Shown: positions 35,301 through 39,460, numbered from the stretch's first letter. The stretch is DNA of 64,000 nucleotides from Schistosoma haematobium (GCF_000699445.3 NC_067202.1:3469429-3533428), one strand, 5' to 3'. A program made the numbers and translations. The notes: generated from the sequence alone by a model not told the origin.

Positions 35301-37024
35301 GTTTGACCAGTTTCACCTTTCTCAAACATCCACTTCTATTTAAAAGTGTATGGAAACTCAAGATTAAGGTAGAGATAAAGAGTGAATATATCTGTGCTAC
35401 AAGAGTATGGATTTGGAAGTTTTTAACCATTGATCACAATTATTACGTAAGTCCTAACTTGACGATCAGCGCCTACAAACAATTGAAGCTCATGAGTGAA
35501 AATTGGAGTAAATTTAAACTAGCTGGGTTACCTAGGAAAATCATCGTTTTTATCACTAAGTGTTCGATATTGATCTCGATTTTCACTATAAAATGGTTGA
35601 AAATATATCGAAAATCACAAGGTATTGGACATTTGTTTCACTTTAGTTCAGTAGACCCTACCCACTCAAGATCTCGTAAACATTCGAACCTGAAAACTCC
35701 TTGTCTTTTGTTTTATAAGTAATTAAAACAAATTGTAATTTTAAGCGAAGATGGATAGTGGCTAGCAATGGAATCTAGGATGTGCGTTTCGTTCTATTTG
35801 GGACCCATCAGCTGGATATACCTACATCGCAGAGTTGATGTTCACCCTGGGACTCGAACCCAGTACCATTCGCTTTAAACGCCATCGTGTTATTCACTCG
35901 GGTACTGACTCCTGATAGCAATATCGAGGCAATACGCACAGTGTGCACATAAACCAATGTAGAGACTGATCAATTATAGTACTAATCATCAATGGGAGAA
36001 TTCAAGTAAATTTGTTTTAGAATTTATGGATTGTGTCTAACAATGGGATGTGGGATATATATTCGATCTTATTTACGGCTTGTCAGCTGAACGCATCTCC
36101 AACTCACTGTAGATGTTGAAACTCCAGCCAAGTATATTTCTCTTCAAACATCAACATATTTTCTATTGAGCTACTGATTTCAGATACTTATTAACTTGTC
36201 CAAAGGATATGATATTTGTATCACTGTTGATGAGAATTTGAGTTATTTTATTGTTGATATTCAGAACTGAAGCAAAAGATACTAGATTTTTATTGTCATC
36301 ATCTATCCCATAATATTTGTGACAAAATGGCTATATCAATACAATTTGTACAAGATTCAAATATCCTAACAAACACTAATCAAAAACTCAATTCTTATTA
36401 TCAACACCGACGTAATTCACATCCTTCAATCAGTCAGTAACAACGTGGGACTTCGTACATGCGTACATCAGTTCAAGTTGCCATACCACATTAGCACAGA
36501 GGTGCAGTTGTCGACTCAAATCCCGTAGTGGTAGATGTAGTAAAAGTATAAGCAGTAATCAGAAAGATTAGGTTTTGAAGATGATATTAACTATAATTTG
36601 TAAACTTTGCTGTACTAAGAGGTTATTCCAAAAATTTGATTGCCATCATCTTATACTGTTTGTTTTCTTTTCAAATTTGTTAGAATTTCAGTCATCATCA
36701 TCATCAGTAACAAGTGGTCGGTCAATGGAATTAAATTCATCATTATACAATAAGAATCAAGTTGTAGACGTTAGTTCTCAGCATTCTTTACCTACATCAT
36801 CATCAGTACTGCCTTCGTCTACTATTAGTTCTTCACCATCATCATCTCCAATCTTTACTACTACTTTGATTGGTCTAGAAAAACCACAACTATCGTCCAA
36901 TTCTTCTATTGATGATGATATTTCATCACAATTAATTTATTCAAAGGAAAAACATATTGAATCTAATAATTGTAAAGTGACTACTAACAATAATGATCAT
37001 GAAATGTTGACAGAATTCGTCTAA
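1061..37024 (+). CDS. ERICH3: ERICH3-like gene, 3' part (12 exons, DUF4590 core then acidic/serine-rich tail)
   Basis: Exons read by eye: 1061-1289, 3190-3329, 5654-5782, 9533-9567, 11401-11461, 14951-15248, 20426-20543, 24635-24722, 28499-28579, 30979-31065, 33178-33663 and 36684-37024. Each has AG/GT borders and all join in phase without an internal stop, giving 696 residues plus TAA. The first exon matches the conserved core of vertebrate ERICH3, with the order FQ.ISKR, GFPFSL, CCEY.HR.G.R.GGK.G and PC. The rest is lysine/glutamate-rich, then acidic, then serine-rich, as in glutamate-rich proteins. Vertebrate ERICH3 is linked to primary cilia and vesicle traffic; the fluke role is unknown. 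The N-terminal exons lie left of the window. Codon phase supports the chain, but an extra or skipped exon of length divisible by three would not be detected. Confidence 0.75.
1290..2164. other. Intron, nothing recognised
   Basis: AT-rich intronic DNA between the first visible exon and a possible LTR fragment. Confidence 0.4.
2165..2440 (+). repeat. Possible LTR fragment, related to 59,256-59,611
   Basis: Shares with the 59.3-kb copy the order 'gagtc...ctcgcct..ccctg.c.agcccag', then 'catatgtttcaaacat.ctt.gttt', then 'aaaccacatcacatc'. The similarity is diffuse and was judged by eye. No intact termini or target duplication were seen here. Confidence 0.4.
2624..3158 (-). mobile_element. Solo LTR, inverted, same family as the 54.4-kb element
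   Basis: On the minus strand this begins TGATGTGAAC and ends CATAACA. It follows the whole length of the 553-bp LTR of the 54,401-58,629 element with many substitutions and indels. It is flanked by a perfect 5-bp duplication CTTAT (2619-2623 and 3159-3163). The LTR-encoded minus-strand frame (2765-3004) still resembles the open frame in the young LTRs, so the alignment is continuous. It probably arose by LTR-LTR recombination of a full element in the intron. Confidence 0.82.
3190..3329 (+). CDS. ERICH3: ERICH3-like exon (basic Lys/Gln/Arg helix, then acidic)
   Basis: The acceptor is TTTAG at 3185-3189 and the donor is gtaatt at 3330. The exon continues the cysteine core as RCRAFKKLK, then runs as a basic, glutamine-rich likely helix of about 20 residues and an acidic stretch. 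It ends with one base (G) of a split codon. The acceptor tract lies within 31 bp of an inverted solo LTR. Confidence 0.78.
3330..4039. other. Intron, nothing recognised
   Basis: AT-rich. The two overlapping ORFs near 3614-3821 on opposite strands show no family resemblance. Confidence 0.4.
4040..4275 (+). repeat. Half of a fold-back repeat (related to 51,356-51,741)
   Basis: Matches the left arm of the 51.5-kb fold-back element: 'atcaatcctcgta.a.atcatcgacttaaat', 'gttagtgaataacg', 'aaatacgagaa', 'gtatattttgtaca'. Only one arm is present. The sequence runs directly into the histone H2A pseudogene at about 4270. Confidence 0.6.
4262..4560 (-). pseudogene. H2A: Histone H2A pseudogene fragment
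   Basis: On the minus strand the main frame (4285-4503) has [48 protein letters not shown], the core of the H2A histone fold up to the docking region. Upstream, in another frame, it continues with SARAGL.F.VGR.HRLL, so a frameshift separates the first helix from the rest. The Gln codon after GVTIA is replaced by a stop, and the C-terminal tail is not recognisable. Several core residues are changed. It lies in an ERICH3-like intron and is not functional as H2A. Whether it is a processed copy cannot be told without the ends. Confidence 0.8.
4561..5059. other. Intron, nothing recognised
   Basis: AT-rich with T-runs near 4805-4825. No repeat family was recognised. Confidence 0.4.
5085..5285 (+). 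mobile_element. SINE family A (tRNA-like, SM-alpha type), degenerate
   Basis: Has an A-box-like 'ccaactcattggtttaaagg' and B-box-like 'gggtttgattcc', then the family body (gaggaatcccat, then ttttcaatggta). Confidence 0.6.
5654..5782 (+). CDS. ERICH3: ERICH3-like exon (acidic)
   Basis: The acceptor is atggag at 5653 and the donor is gtgaga at 5783. It completes a Val codon from the previous exon and reads [11 protein letters not shown] and onward, 42 codons with one base left over. The pyrimidine tract upstream (cctatttgtttttc) is reasonable. Confidence 0.72.
5895..5920. repeat. (AT)n microsatellite
   Basis: Uninterrupted TA dinucleotides, about 12 units, in the intron after the 5654-5782 exon. 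Confidence 0.9.
5945..6310 (-). repeat. ~0.5-kb repeat family C, inverted partial copy
   Basis: Read on the minus strand it follows the family from the 'gaaggcagtgagtagga' block through 'acccggt' to the 'gtgcccaaatcgaagtagg' block. The outer end is lost. Confidence 0.55.
6670..6915 (+). mobile_element. SINE family B, head-to-head composite
   Basis: 6,700-6,825 is the family tail in reverse ('cagtctcttctagcatatatgcatcctatg'-like). It then switches to plus orientation at 'acatccagctgaggaatcccaaatagg', followed by the 'cactgttagccggcatccatctttgc' block. Confidence 0.55.
7000..7530 (-). mobile_element. RTE-like non-LTR fragment, family 2, with (TAAG)n tail
   Basis: On the minus strand the decayed frames give [23 protein letters not shown], then a C-terminal basic region, ending in a (TAAG)n tail, seen on plus as acttacttact at about 7005-7025. 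The same C-terminus occurs at 34,845-35,245 and 47,110-48,110. 5' truncated and frameshifted. Confidence 0.7.
7531..7879. other. Intron, nothing recognised
   Basis: A short open reading of about 30 codons at 7,565-7,660 has no usable acceptor and was not taken as an exon. Confidence 0.35.
7880..8125 (-). repeat. Repeat family F, inverted partial copy
   Basis: Ends with the block 'gtggtgtatgctacttatatctgccgacataagtag', the reverse of the block closing the copies at 10,065-10,260 and 39,880-40,065. Confidence 0.4.
8470..8710 (-). repeat. Repeat family G, possible LTR fragment, inverted
   Basis: The reverse complement matches the repeats at 27,880-28,215 (+) and 31,610-31,960 (+): 'tttactcc', 'tagg.tttttataatatttta.a', 'gt.ct.gg', 'tctggaatgcta.taaac.tagtagcag'. 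The class is not known. Confidence 0.5.
8905..9422 (+). mobile_element. RTE-like non-LTR 3' end, family 1, with TGAC tail
   Basis: Encodes, with breaks, the family C-terminus ([55 protein letters not shown]), then a 3' UTR and the tail ctgactgactgac at 9,410-9,422. Severely 5' truncated. Confidence 0.75.
9533..9567 (+). CDS. ERICH3: ERICH3-like 35-nt microexon
   Basis: A strong T-tract and acag acceptor end at 9532, and the donor gtaagt starts at 9568. Only two bases plus 11 codons ([11 protein letters not shown]) lie between. The incoming phase (one base from 5782) and outgoing phase 0 fit both neighbours exactly, which is the main support for an exon this small. Microexons are well known in schistosome genes. 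Confidence 0.6.
9836..10275 (+). repeat. Repeat family F copy with an open frame of unknown nature
   Basis: 10,065-10,260 aligns with 39,880-40,065 ('tgcaaaatgtcca.caattgtctc', then 'ctgctgccagac', then 'acataagtagcacacaccac'). The part before it (9,836-10,072) is open for 78 codons and shares 'aaaattacagga' with 17,205. Not recognised as any protein. Confidence 0.4.
10575..10700 (+). mobile_element. SINE family B, partial and degenerate
   Basis: Has 'cagtagttagcgcattggagtttaaag', a B-box-like 'gggctcaaatctc' and the family block 'ctgacgaatcccaaatag'. Confidence 0.5.
10910..11325 (-). mobile_element. SINE family B, split by an RTE 3'-end insertion
   Basis: Read on the minus strand: 'aggactcagtagctaag' A-box region, 'gggttggagtcccggagtg' B-box region, then, beyond the insert at 11,091-11,188, the body and tail to 10,910. 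The interruption is sharp on both sides. Confidence 0.7.
11091..11188 (+). mobile_element. RTE-like family 1 3' end, nested in a SINE
   Basis: A 98-bp 3' terminus from 'ctatgaatccggtgttcatc' to the (TGAC)n tail ending near 11,188. It sits inside a family-B SINE. CCACT appears on both sides (about 11,086 and 11,190) and may be a short target duplication. Confidence 0.68.
11401..11461 (+). CDS. ERICH3: ERICH3-like exon (61 nt)
   Basis: A pyrimidine-rich tract ends in ctctag at 11400; the donor is gtatgt at 11462. It reads [20 protein letters not shown] in phase 0 and leaves a G that makes GAT with the next exon. Confidence 0.68.
11462..12929. other. Intron, little recognised
   Basis: AT-rich. 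A weak SINE-like stretch at about 12,375-12,520 has a B-box-like 'agttcgatctc' only. Nothing else was recognised. Confidence 0.4.
13110..13310 (+). mobile_element. SINE family A
   Basis: B-box 'ggttcgaatctcg', then the body with 'gatgcgcaccgc', 'gaatcccatactagaacgaa', 'ccagtgcttccagg', ending in the 'cttcaattgactcatgaa' block. The A-box end is damaged. Confidence 0.7.
13392..13948 (-). repeat. Unclassified ~550-bp repeat E, inverted copy
   Basis: Nearly identical, in reverse, to 22,500-23,053. It holds two overlapping frames, one of 83 codons ending at 13,764 and one of 128 codons beginning at 13,783, neither of a family I know. On the minus strand this copy ends in taactgactgac, like the tail of RTE family 1, suggesting spread by the same machinery. 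It is GC-richer than the flanks. Confidence 0.65.
14170..14430 (+). other. Open frame of unknown status, possible alternative exon
   Basis: 86 codons, polar and Ser/Asn/Lys-rich like the ERICH3-like tail, ending in TGA. No good donor was seen inside, so as an exon it could only be terminal. Probably chance. Confidence 0.15.
14475..14885 (-). mobile_element. RTE-like non-LTR 3' end, family 1
   Basis: The minus strand runs from the family C-terminal coding region (14,885 to about 14,700), through the 3' UTR shared with 30,570-30,886, to the tail seen on plus as cagtcagtcagc at 14,477. It ends about 65 bp before the exon at 14,951. Confidence 0.72.
14951..15248 (+). CDS. ERICH3: ERICH3-like exon with an 11-residue poly-Asp run
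   Basis: The acceptor is atatag at 14950 and the donor is gtatgt at 15249. It encodes about 99 residues: a mixed hydrophobic segment with Cys residues, then a run of Asp from GAT/GAC repeats near 15,110-15,145, then a charged segment. The Asp run is a candidate length polymorphism. A minus-strand RTE fragment ends about 65 bp upstream. Confidence 0.75.
15340..15465 (+). mobile_element. SINE family A, strongly degenerate
   Basis: 'aggcttaatggtctaaaggtta' resembles the A-box segment and 'gatacgcaccgctgatgaat' the body. The B-box is lost. Confidence 0.45.
15470..15905 (-). mobile_element. RTE-like RT C-terminus, family 1, with internal deletion
   Basis: The minus frame 15,573-15,896 reads [31 protein letters not shown], the C-terminal connection of RTE-like polymerases, then RLRWLGH. 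The (TGAC)n tail (15,472-15,483) joins the coding part directly, so the 3' UTR is missing. Confidence 0.75.
15906..16224. other. Intron, nothing recognised
   Basis: AT-rich sequence with TTAATTAATTAA near 16,130. No repeat family was recognised. Confidence 0.4.
16225..16880 (+). mobile_element. RTE-like RT C-terminus and 3' UTR, family 1
   Basis: Starts at [12 protein letters not shown], continues through [23 protein letters not shown], then the [18 protein letters not shown] and CRLHGWDR blocks with frameshifts, and ends in the tail actgactgactgactg at about 16,862-16,876. Confidence 0.78.
16881..17199. other. Intron, nothing recognised
   Basis: AT-rich, no recognised feature. Confidence 0.4.
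17200..17530. repeat. GC-rich segment, start related to repeat family F
   Basis: 17,205-17,275 matches 'aaaattacagga' and the 'acataa.tagca.acaccac' block of family F. 17,275-17,530 is unusually GC-rich for this window and is not recognised. Confidence 0.35.
17531..18164. other. Intron, nothing recognised
   Basis: AT-rich, no recognised feature. Confidence 0.4.
18165..18305 (+). repeat. Dispersed repeat H (also 37,225-37,340)
   Basis: The two copies share 'ttgatggagtttt.ctctt.gag.tgga', 'cgtgga.ctttcatcgtt.ctctg' and 'catcatcagca' with 'aacttcagatagaag'. Function and class unknown. Confidence 0.5.
18350..18495 (+). mobile_element. SINE family B composite (inverted tail, then plus fragment)
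   Basis: Same arrangement as 6,670-6,915: reverse tail 'attgatcagtctctttttggcatata', then plus 'tacatccagttgatgagtcc' and 'caaatagggcgaaacac'. Confidence 0.55.
18500..18979. other. Intron, nothing recognised
   Basis: AT-rich, no recognised feature. Confidence 0.4.
18985..19430 (+). repeat. Repeat family D, degenerate
   Basis: Shares 'ggaactcttcagtaaggtgtacctgtaat', 'cac.gagt', 'actgagat..atttacaa.t.a.taatcact.a' with 22,020-22,300, and in part with 29,490-29,600 (+) and 45,560-45,790 (-). Confidence 0.45.
19820..20150 (+). mobile_element. SINE family B, long older form
   Basis: Contains 'ggactcagtaactaaattgg' (A-box region) and 'gagttcgagtttcgg' (B-box region), the block 'caagtcccaaatagggcgaaacac', and a 5' extension. 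The reverse complement occurs at 42,175-42,500. Confidence 0.6.
20341..20379. repeat. (AT)n microsatellite
   Basis: About 19 TA units, roughly 50 bp before the 20,426 acceptor. Confidence 0.92.
20426..20543 (+). CDS. ERICH3: ERICH3-like exon (118 nt)
   Basis: A T-rich tract and actag acceptor end at 20425; the donor is gtaagt at 20544. It completes a Lys codon and reads 39 further codons ([20 protein letters not shown] and onward), ending in phase 0. A long (AT)n tract lies about 50 bp upstream in the intron. Confidence 0.74.
20600..20830 (+). repeat. ~0.5-kb repeat family C, 5' part, diverged
   Basis: Follows the family from 'gtctagggagagtccac' through 'tacgaaatcaagagagtgaaaagtgaat' and then stops. 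Confidence 0.5.
21040..21390 (+). mobile_element. SINE family A, head-to-head composite
   Basis: 21,040-21,175 is the family 3' part in reverse ('gctagaccaccatggaaaacctgg', then 'actggacggctgtttc'). From about 21,178 a plus copy runs with 'ggctcagtggtttaaaagtta' (A-box), 'gggttcgagtcc' (B-box), and the body to the 'aactcgtgaattcaactatt' end. Confidence 0.75.
21391..22015. other. Intron, nothing recognised
   Basis: AT-rich, no recognised feature. Confidence 0.4.
22020..22300 (+). repeat. Repeat family D, degenerate
   Basis: See the copy at 18,985. Conserved blocks include 'ttcttcagcaaagtgtacctgta' and 'actgagatatttacaactaac'. Confidence 0.45.
22500..23053 (+). repeat. Unclassified ~550-bp repeat E, direct copy
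   Basis: Near-identical inverted partner of 13,392-13,948. It keeps the same two overlapping frames (22,443-22,688 and 22,669-23,070). Homology starts near 'ggctaccttgacgtgatgg' and stops near 'agcactcaagac'. This copy lacks the TGAC tail. Confidence 0.65.
23071..23579. other. Intron, nothing recognised
   Basis: AT-rich, no recognised feature. Confidence 0.4.
23580..23960 (+). mobile_element. SINE family A, long form, well-preserved tRNA-like head
   Basis: The best tRNA-like copy: A-box 'tggctcagtggtctaaagg' (23,766-) and B-box 'gggttcgagtctcg' (23,818-) about 35 bp apart, as in a pol III internal promoter. A 5' extension (gggaattctcagagttctag and on) is shared with 29,030-29,400 and 48,460-48,880. 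The body ends at 'cggttcataatctcaacc'. Confidence 0.82.
24215..24520. mobile_element. SINE family A, inverted pair
   Basis: 24,215-24,406 is a minus copy with reverse B-box 'cgggactcgaaccc' and A-box 'gaccactgagtcgg'. 24,412-24,520 is the 3' body in plus orientation. It lies about 110 bp before the 24,635 exon. Confidence 0.72.
24635..24722 (+). CDS. ERICH3: ERICH3-like exon (88 nt)
   Basis: The acceptor is gtcatag at 24634 and the donor gtaagc at 24723. It reads [20 protein letters not shown] and onward from phase 0 and leaves one A. Immediately upstream is a head-to-head SINE pair (24,215-24,520). Confidence 0.74.
24723..25800. other. Intron, mostly unrecognised
   Basis: A block at 25,330-25,445 ('cgagcagtgcttcgaag', then 'tagctgaatatcatcgtg') resembles the sequence beside the Penelope-like fragment at 26,085-26,170. 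The rest is unassigned. Confidence 0.35.
25805..25975 (+). mobile_element. SINE family A, 5' truncated
   Basis: Begins inside the B-box region ('gggtcgaatcttgtg') and runs through 'gatgcgcacttctgaagagcc' to 'tcatgatctcaactattga'. Confidence 0.65.
26075..26590 (-). mobile_element. Penelope-like element fragment (GIY-YIG endonuclease region)
   Basis: The minus frame 26,315-26,587 ends with [34 protein letters not shown] order, which corresponds to the start of a GIY-YIG domain (VVY.I.C..C...Y.GET.R.L..R..EH). The paired Cys and the Gly of the canonical motif are changed, so it is dead. Further remnants of the C-terminal part continue in broken frames to about 26,075. Confidence 0.65.
26840..27030 (+). 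mobile_element. SINE family A, partial composite
   Basis: A short reverse piece ('gaccaccaatgaaaac') followed by plus 'agggttcgagtcctgcatgcgg' and the body to 'tcggttcatgagtcc'. Confidence 0.6.
27035..27600 (-). mobile_element. RTE-like reverse transcriptase fragment (N-terminal RT motifs), family 1 type
   Basis: The minus frame 27,358-27,582 reads [36 protein letters not shown], typical of the region before RT motif 1. Downstream, in shifted frames, come [22 protein letters not shown] and FLDIR.AFDSLD, the last being RT motif A. At least one frameshift. Truncated after motif A. Confidence 0.75.
27601..27879. other. Intron, nothing recognised
   Basis: AT-rich, no recognised feature. Confidence 0.4.
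27880..28215 (+). repeat. Repeat family G, possible solo LTR
   Basis: Aligned with 31,610-31,960 (+) and 8,470-8,710 (-) over about 340 bp. Starts near 'ctgaaacccccaagttag' and ends near 'atcaccccaac'. Termini and a target duplication were not fixed. Confidence 0.45.
28499..28579 (+). CDS. ERICH3: ERICH3-like exon (81 nt)
   Basis: The acceptor is ctttag at 28498 and the donor gtaata at 28580. It reads [20 protein letters not shown] and onward in the phase set by the previous exon. Confidence 0.72.
28815..28985 (-). mobile_element. SINE family A, partial, minus
   Basis: The family 3' body in reverse ('attgaaaacctagaagcactggatgg', 'gggactcctcagtggcagtgcgc'), cut before the B-box and joined to a short plus piece. 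Confidence 0.62.
29030..29400 (+). mobile_element. SINE family A, long form
   Basis: 5' extension 'gggaattctcggagttctagtg', A-box region 'gtctcagtagtctggaggtta', B-box 'gggttcgaatcccg', then the full body. Close relative of 23,580-23,960. Confidence 0.78.
29490..30124. other. Intron: repeat D fragment, then nothing recognised
   Basis: 29,530-29,600 has the family D block 'cgtaaacaaagtgtacctgcaat'. The remainder is unassigned AT-rich DNA. Confidence 0.35.
30125..30345 (-). mobile_element. SINE family B, 3' half
   Basis: On plus: 'actgcaattgatgagtctctt' tail, 'atgtgcatcctctgcggattgcctcgatattgcc', then 'tggaatccaggatgc' and 'gtcagctggatgtacc'. The A/B-box head is absent. Confidence 0.65.
30570..30886 (+). 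mobile_element. RTE-like family 1 3' UTR with TGAC tail
   Basis: Matches the UTR of the minus copy at 14,475-14,885 ('tgtactatatcctta', 'tcttttatatatta', 'tttatgaatccggtgttcacc') and ends in agctgactgac just before the 30,979 exon. Confidence 0.68.
30979..31065 (+). CDS. ERICH3: ERICH3-like exon (87 nt, acidic)
   Basis: A pyrimidine-rich tract ends in ctgtag at 30978; the donor is gtgagt at 31066. It reads [20 protein letters not shown] and onward and leaves one A in phase with the next exon. An RTE 3' end with a TGAC tail stops about 90 bp upstream. Confidence 0.74.
31195..31525 (+). mobile_element. SINE family B, best full copy (tRNA-like)
   Basis: A-box 'aggactcagtagccgagtg' and B-box 'ggattcgagacccagagtg', then body blocks 'gtacatccagctgacggg', 'ggattccactgctagtcac', and the tail 'gagactgatcgattgcagtc'. 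About 330 bp. A tRNA-derived SINE distinct from family A. Confidence 0.8.
31610..31960 (+). repeat. Repeat family G, possible solo LTR
   Basis: Second plus copy of the family at 27,880-28,215. Ends near 'atctcaccaaca'. Confidence 0.45.
31965..32814. other. Intron, nothing recognised
   Basis: AT-rich. The short minus ORF at 32,105-32,314 has no recognisable family. Confidence 0.4.
32815..33030 (+). mobile_element. SINE family B, degenerate
   Basis: B-box 'taggttcgaatcccgcaatg', body 'cttcagacgagtcctgaataggaagaaacg' and 'cttacattccactaccagcc'. Confidence 0.6.
33178..33663 (+). CDS. ERICH3: ERICH3-like large exon, serine-rich then acidic
   Basis: The acceptor is aaag at 33177 and the donor gtaagt at 33664. 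It encodes 162 residues: a Pro/Ser/Lys start, a tract of about 40 mostly Ser residues written in TCA/TCG/TCT repeats (about 33,255-33,350), then a Thr/Glu/Asn-rich segment. The antisense Asp/Glu-rich frame over the same bases is a shadow of the serine tract. Confidence 0.75.
33795..34110 (+). repeat. ~0.5-kb repeat family C, 5' part
   Basis: Runs from 'gtacggccaagagtaggg' through 'actcactgccttctcg' to 'ggaagttggaaaaccctg', then breaks off. Confidence 0.6.
34111..34840. other. Intron, unassigned
   Basis: Opposed ORFs at 34,321-34,594 are open on both strands but resemble nothing known to me and lack matching splice phases for the ERICH3-like chain. Confidence 0.3.
34845..35245 (+). mobile_element. 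RTE-like RT C-terminus, family 2, with (TAAG)n tail
   Basis: Broken frames give [19 protein letters not shown] and '[18 protein letters not shown]', the family 2 C-terminus, ending in gtaagtatgtaagcaagta at about 35,222. Several indels. Confidence 0.65.
35303..35722 (+). other. Open frame, 139 codons, unrecognised
   Basis: Lys/Ile/Phe-rich reading with no recognisable domain, lying in an intron of the ERICH3-like gene. Probably chance in AT-rich DNA. Confidence 0.15.
35745..36185 (-). mobile_element. SINE family B, minus copy followed by a second fragment
   Basis: 35,745-36,015: reverse body, B-box 'gggactcgaacccagtacc', A-box 'cactcgggtactgactcctg', then a plus-type tail. 36,020-36,185 is a further degenerate partial copy. 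Confidence 0.65.
36427..36560 (-). mobile_element. RTE-like family 1 3' end
   Basis: Tail on plus 'cagtcagtaacaacgt', then 'catgcgtacatcagttcaagttgccatacc', the reverse of the 3' UTR at 9,340-9,420 and 16,800-16,876. It lies about 120 bp before the terminal exon. Confidence 0.65.
36684..37024 (+). CDS. ERICH3: ERICH3-like terminal exon, stop codon at 37022-37024
   Basis: A T-rich tract and gttag acceptor end at 36683. The exon is again serine-rich (TCA repeats) and ends in a more mixed segment before TAA. No clear AATAAA was seen close downstream, so the 3' UTR end is unplaced. Confidence 0.72.
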
Positions 37025-37224
37025 ACATTACAAGAATCTGATATTGGCTTAGATTGTTTATCAGTGACGGAGACTAGGGATGATGATCACAATTGTTTGT
37101 TTGTTGTGATTTACTACAAGAGGCGTTATTTATTCTTTAAGATTATAGATTACTATTATTATTGTTATTATTATTCTAGATCTCTTAAATAGATTATGGT
37201 TTTGTTTCTTTTCTTTTTGTCTAT

Positions 37225-37340
37225 GTTTTTGATGGAGTTTTATTCTCTGAGTTGGATGATTTGGTCGTGGAACTTTCATCGTTCCTCTGGACGACATCAT
37301 CAGCAACAATAACTTCAGATAGAAGTCTTCTATTTGCAGA
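37225..37340 (+). repeat. Dispersed repeat H
   Basis: Second copy of the repeat at 18,165. It lies within the first 320 bp after the ERICH3-like stop and so may be in the 3' UTR. Confidence 0.45.
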
Positions 37341-37544
37341 AGACTTCTATCTATCATCCACCTGAGCTACAAATATTCTCCACCATTTTTGCCTATCGTA
37401 TTTCGTCAAACAAGAAAATGAATACTTTCCCACAATTCATTAATGGAAATTAACTATTCGTTGTTCTAAAATTAATCAGATTGTAGATTTATGGTAATTT
37501 TTGTCATTTATTAAGTGATTGTAAATAATTATCAGGAATCCTTG

Positions 37545-37660
37545 GATTTAGGCAAAGATGGATAGTGATTAGCAGTGGAATCCAGGACATGCATTTCGTC
37601 CTATTTGGGACTTATCAGTTGGATGTACCTGTATCCCACAGTTGATGCTCAGTCACTATC
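37545..37660 (-). mobile_element. SINE family B fragment
   Basis: On plus: 'ggcaaagatggatagtgattagcagtggaatccagg', then 'gtcctatttgggact'. Confidence 0.62.
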
Positions 37661-37679
37661 TACCTTTGTCAGAAATGGT

Positions 37680-38065
37680 TTTTTGGAGATTTTAGAAATT
37701 TCACTGATTGAAATCATGAGTCAATTGAAGCTAGACCACCATGGAAAACCTGGAAGTACTGGACGGCCGTCTCGTCCTAGTATGGGATTCCTCAGCAGTT
37801 CGCATCCACGACCCCGCATACTGCGTGATTCGAACCCAGGACCTATCAGTCTCGCGCCAGGCGCTTAACCAACCAGACCACTGAGCCGGTATCCAATGGT
37901 GTTAATGTCTAACTTCAACCAATCCACGAAGTTGCGCCACCGTACACCATTGTCCTCAGTGAGTTGATATCTCACAACAGACCTGGTTGAACTCCACTGG
38001 TAACGGCTTCTCAGTAGAACTCCAGGAGTATTTCTTAAAGTCAGTCACTAGTGATCAGATGATTA
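37680..38065 (-). mobile_element. SINE family A, long form, minus
   Basis: On plus: reverse body, B-box 'tgattcgaacccagg', A-box 'accactgagccgg', then the reverse 5' extension. It abuts a plus copy at 38,065, making a head-to-head pair. Confidence 0.75.
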
Positions 38066-38290
38066 TTATCAGAAGGGGTTTTGTGGAGATTTTAGAAATT
38101 TCACTGATTGAAATTGTGAGTCACATGCCTGGCGCATTACTAATAGGACCTGAGTTCGAATCTCGCGGGGTAAGGGATCGTGGATGCGCACTGCTGAGGA
38201 GTCCCATACTAGAACAAAACGGCCGTCCAGTGCTTCCAAGTTTTCCATGGTGGTCTAGCTTCAAATGGCTCATGATTTCAATCGATGAAC
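38065..38290 (+). mobile_element. SINE family A, plus, internally shortened
   Basis: 'gagttcgaatctcgcgg' B-box, 'atcgtggatgcgcactgctgagg' body, ending at 'gctcatgatttcaatcgatg'. The A-box part is mostly deleted. Confidence 0.7.
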
Positions 38291-38420
38291 TATCTATCTT
38301 TGTTTAAAAAACTTGTGATTTAAGGATATATCGAAGCAGTCTGCACAGGCTACACATATGCCAACATGAGACTGATCAATTACAGTCCTAAATAACAATC
38401 GGAAGATACAAGTAAAACAA
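38290..38420 (+). mobile_element. SINE family B tail fragment
   Basis: 'aacttgtgatttaagg', 'ctacacatatgccaacatgagactgatcaattacagtcc'. Confidence 0.6.
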
Positions 38421-38764
38421 CAGCAAGTAAATCTTGGGTTTAGGTTTCATACTTTTTATCACTTTTCAACAAGACATTTTTGGAATCTTGAAGGAACTGA
38501 CACTTCTTGTAGAGATTGAAGCACAGTTCACACATTTTCATAGTTCGAAAGGTTTTCATTCAGACATTGTATGTATATAACATGATTAACTGGTACAGTT
38601 ATTATTTTTGATAAGAAACTAACTATTATCCAACCATCGTTCTATACAGATCCTAGAATTATACTGCCAAAAATGGGACTTGATAATTATTTCTTTTTTT
38701 GAAATTCTCATTCATTTATTTCTTCAACTATCATCCGATAAAATCAATGATATTACCAATAACA

Positions 38765-38880
38765 TTTTTCGCGGGATCATGGATGCGCATTGCTGAGGAG
38801 TCTAGTACTAGGACGAAACGGCCGTCCAGGTTTTTACTGGTGGTCTAGGCTAGACTGACTCGTGAACTCGACTGTTAAAA
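38765..38880 (+). mobile_element. SINE family A, 3' body only
   Basis: Starts at 'cgcgggatcatggatgcgca' and keeps the body to 'actcgtgaactcgactgtt'. Confidence 0.65.
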
Positions 38881-38939
38881 AAACATTCTTATTTGCATTA
38901 TTTTTACATTGAACAGCATAATATTTTGATATTTAGTAA

Positions 38940-39460
38940 ATGAAAAAACTTGATGAGATTGTGAATCTTCATCAACTGAGATGGTTAGGCCACATGTTAC
39001 GCATGCCTGAACACCGATTATCACGACACATAATGCTGACTAGTGTTGGAGATGGTTGAAAAAAAGTTAAGGGCGGCTAAACGTGGTGTCAGTCCATAAA
39101 GTCACTAACGTCTGGTCTAAGCCAGGTTAGTAGATTCAGACTACTTGGTCGAGATCCGCGCGGCTATCGTAACCAGTGTTTTGGAGACTCTGAGTGACAT
39201 GACACAGAATCGATCACAATGGAGTAGGTGTATACACTCTTTGTCTCTCTTTAAACCGTGGGATTAAAACTACTTTATACCTTTCTTCTTATGAACTAAT
39301 TCTTTTTACCTCTATTATGTCCTTATATTCAACCTTTCTTTAATGTAATACTACCATTGATGTAACTATGAATTTGGTGACCATGTTGTTGTACTAATGG
39401 GATATGGCAACTTGGACCGATGTATATATATGTCTGGTCCTATTTTGTAGTTGACTAACT
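38940..39460 (+). mobile_element. RTE-like RT C-terminus and 3' UTR, family 1
   Basis: LDEIVNLHQLRWLGHMLRMPEHRLSRH-type reading, then shifted frames and a 3' UTR with 'acttggaccgatgtatatatatgtctggtcctat', tail 'gactaactgactaa'. Confidence 0.75.
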
